DNA of 7,096 nucleotides. Origin: an uncultured Ruminococcus sp. Its GTDB lineage: Bacteria; Bacillota; Clostridia; Oscillospirales; Acutalibacteraceae. Position numbers and translations under genes: made by a program. Location of the stretch: NCBI GenBank assembly GCA_902797525.1, contig CADBSZ010000201.1, positions 1 to 7,096 on the forward strand. Direction: 5' to 3'. Below the pieces are notes generated by a model. The model worked only from the letters and a program-made list of their open reading frames with translations, did no database searches and had not been told where the DNA came from. Shown here one piece after another: positions 6,660 through 7,096 of the stretch (its first letter is position 1; the number at the start of each line of letters is the position of its first letter).

Positions 6660-7096
6660 GCATTCTTCCCTTTATAGTGTACGCACAGCATGGTTAAATC
6701 GTCAAACTGTGCATGATCTTTAGTAAAATTTTTGACATCGCCCCGAACTGCATGCAGCAACTCCTCAGGCGTTTCATCTTTTTTCTTATTTAGAATTTTA
6801 AGGAACCTGTCATAGCCGTATTGCTCCTGCGCTTCGTTTTCCGCCTCGGGTACGCCGTCCGTATAAACATACAGCTTGGTGTCAGGCGCAAGGTTGGTGA
6901 CGGTTTCTTTGTATTTAATTCCGGACATGCCGCCGACCACGAAGCTATGCTTGGTTTTCAGCAGCTCAAAATCGCCGCCGGGCGTTTTGACTATGGGATA
7001 TTCGTGTCCGGCGTTGGCGCTGACCAGCGTGCCGTCCTCAATGTTGAGTATACCGAGCCATACGGTGACAAACATCTCCTCCTGGTTGCTCTCGCA
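6656..7096 (-). CDS. SpoIIE/RsbU-type PP2C serine phosphatase, C-terminal part (5' end outside window)
   Basis: The 147 visible codons form the C-terminal two-thirds or so of a SpoIIE-type PP2C domain. The frame is open to the window edge, so the Met at 7073-7075 is internal (part of EEMFVTVWLG), not the start. Motifs, numbered from the first visible residue, are NAGHEYP (28-34), GGMSG (55-59), YTDG (78-81; Asp80) and FDDLT (131-135; Asp132 and Asp133, metal ligands in the family). In known systems these phosphatases remove phosphate from the STAS protein, often under control of an N-terminal sensor or membrane domain; any such domain here lies outside the window. The gene ends in an ATGA overlap with the anti-sigma kinase gene. 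It is the most upstream visible gene of the operon, so the operon promoter is not in view. Confidence 0.92.
   Translation of the reverse strand, partial: CESNQEEMFVTVWLGILNIEDGTLVSANAGHEYPIVKTPGGDFELLKTKHSFVVGGMSGIKYKETVTNLAPDTKLYVYTDGVPEAENEAQEQYGYDRFLKILNKKKDETPEELLHAVRGDVKNFTKDHAQFDDLTMLCVHYKGKNA

Larger units (their letters stand above)
2476..7096 (-). other. Six-gene partner-switching/transport operon
   Basis: Transcription order: PP2C phosphatase, RsbW-like kinase, MATE-ATPase fusion, STAS antagonist, BI-1/YccA protein, C39-like peptidase. Junctions are a 4-base ATGA overlap, then gaps of 18, 14, 18 and 12 bases. No hairpin terminator or obvious promoter was seen between the genes, and the operon ends at the strong hairpin at 2437-2477. 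The first three classes and the STAS protein form a full phosphorylation switch. The last two genes could be passengers or envelope outputs. Confidence 0.8.

Noticed and set aside
7073..7075. Met codon as start of a 139-residue phosphatase.
   Set aside because: It lies inside a conserved PP2C core strand, and the frame stays open to the window edge with typical upstream residues (CESNQEE), so the gene is simply cut by the window.

Overview
The window reads as chromosomal DNA from a Gram-positive anaerobe of the Clostridia (Bacillota), most likely a gut Oscillospiraceae/Ruminococcaceae-type bacterium. That placement is inference. It rests on AGGAGG-type ribosome sites, AT-rich promoters next to moderately GC-rich genes, a SpoIIE/RsbW/STAS signalling set, and a MATE transporter fused to an anti-sigma-type ATPase. 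No rRNA, tRNA, IS element, CRISPR array or integration site was seen.

Left part (1-2428): a nearly complete L-lactate dehydrogenase-family gene runs leftward off the edge. A 286-base divergent intergenic region (952-1237) carries a promoter for each direction. A rightward gene (1238-2428) encodes a membrane-anchored protein with an alpha/beta-hydrolase fold. Its nucleophile serine is replaced by alanine, and it ends in a long acidic tail. An 11-bp hairpin with A and T tracts (2437-2477) ends this gene and also the leftward operon that converges on it.

Right part (2476-7096): six genes are packed head to tail on the minus strand. In transcription order they are a SpoIIE/RsbU-type PP2C phosphatase (its start lies outside the window), an RsbW-like anti-sigma kinase, a MATE-family transporter with a C-terminal RsbW-like ATPase domain, a STAS anti-sigma antagonist, a Bax-inhibitor-1/YccA membrane protein, and a membrane-anchored C39-like cysteine peptidase. 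The first two overlap by ATGA and the other gaps are about 12-19 bases, so one transcript is very likely.

The main point of interest is that phosphatase, kinase and STAS protein form a complete partner-switching circuit with no sigma factor in view, and a polytopic transporter carries the extra ATPase domain. The simplest model, which is inference, is that the STAS protein, switched by phosphorylation, binds the ATPase domain on the transporter and gates transport, or recruits the circuit to the membrane. The fused domain has lost glycines in both ATP-lid motifs while the free kinase keeps them. This would fit a division of labour between an active kinase and a docking receptor.
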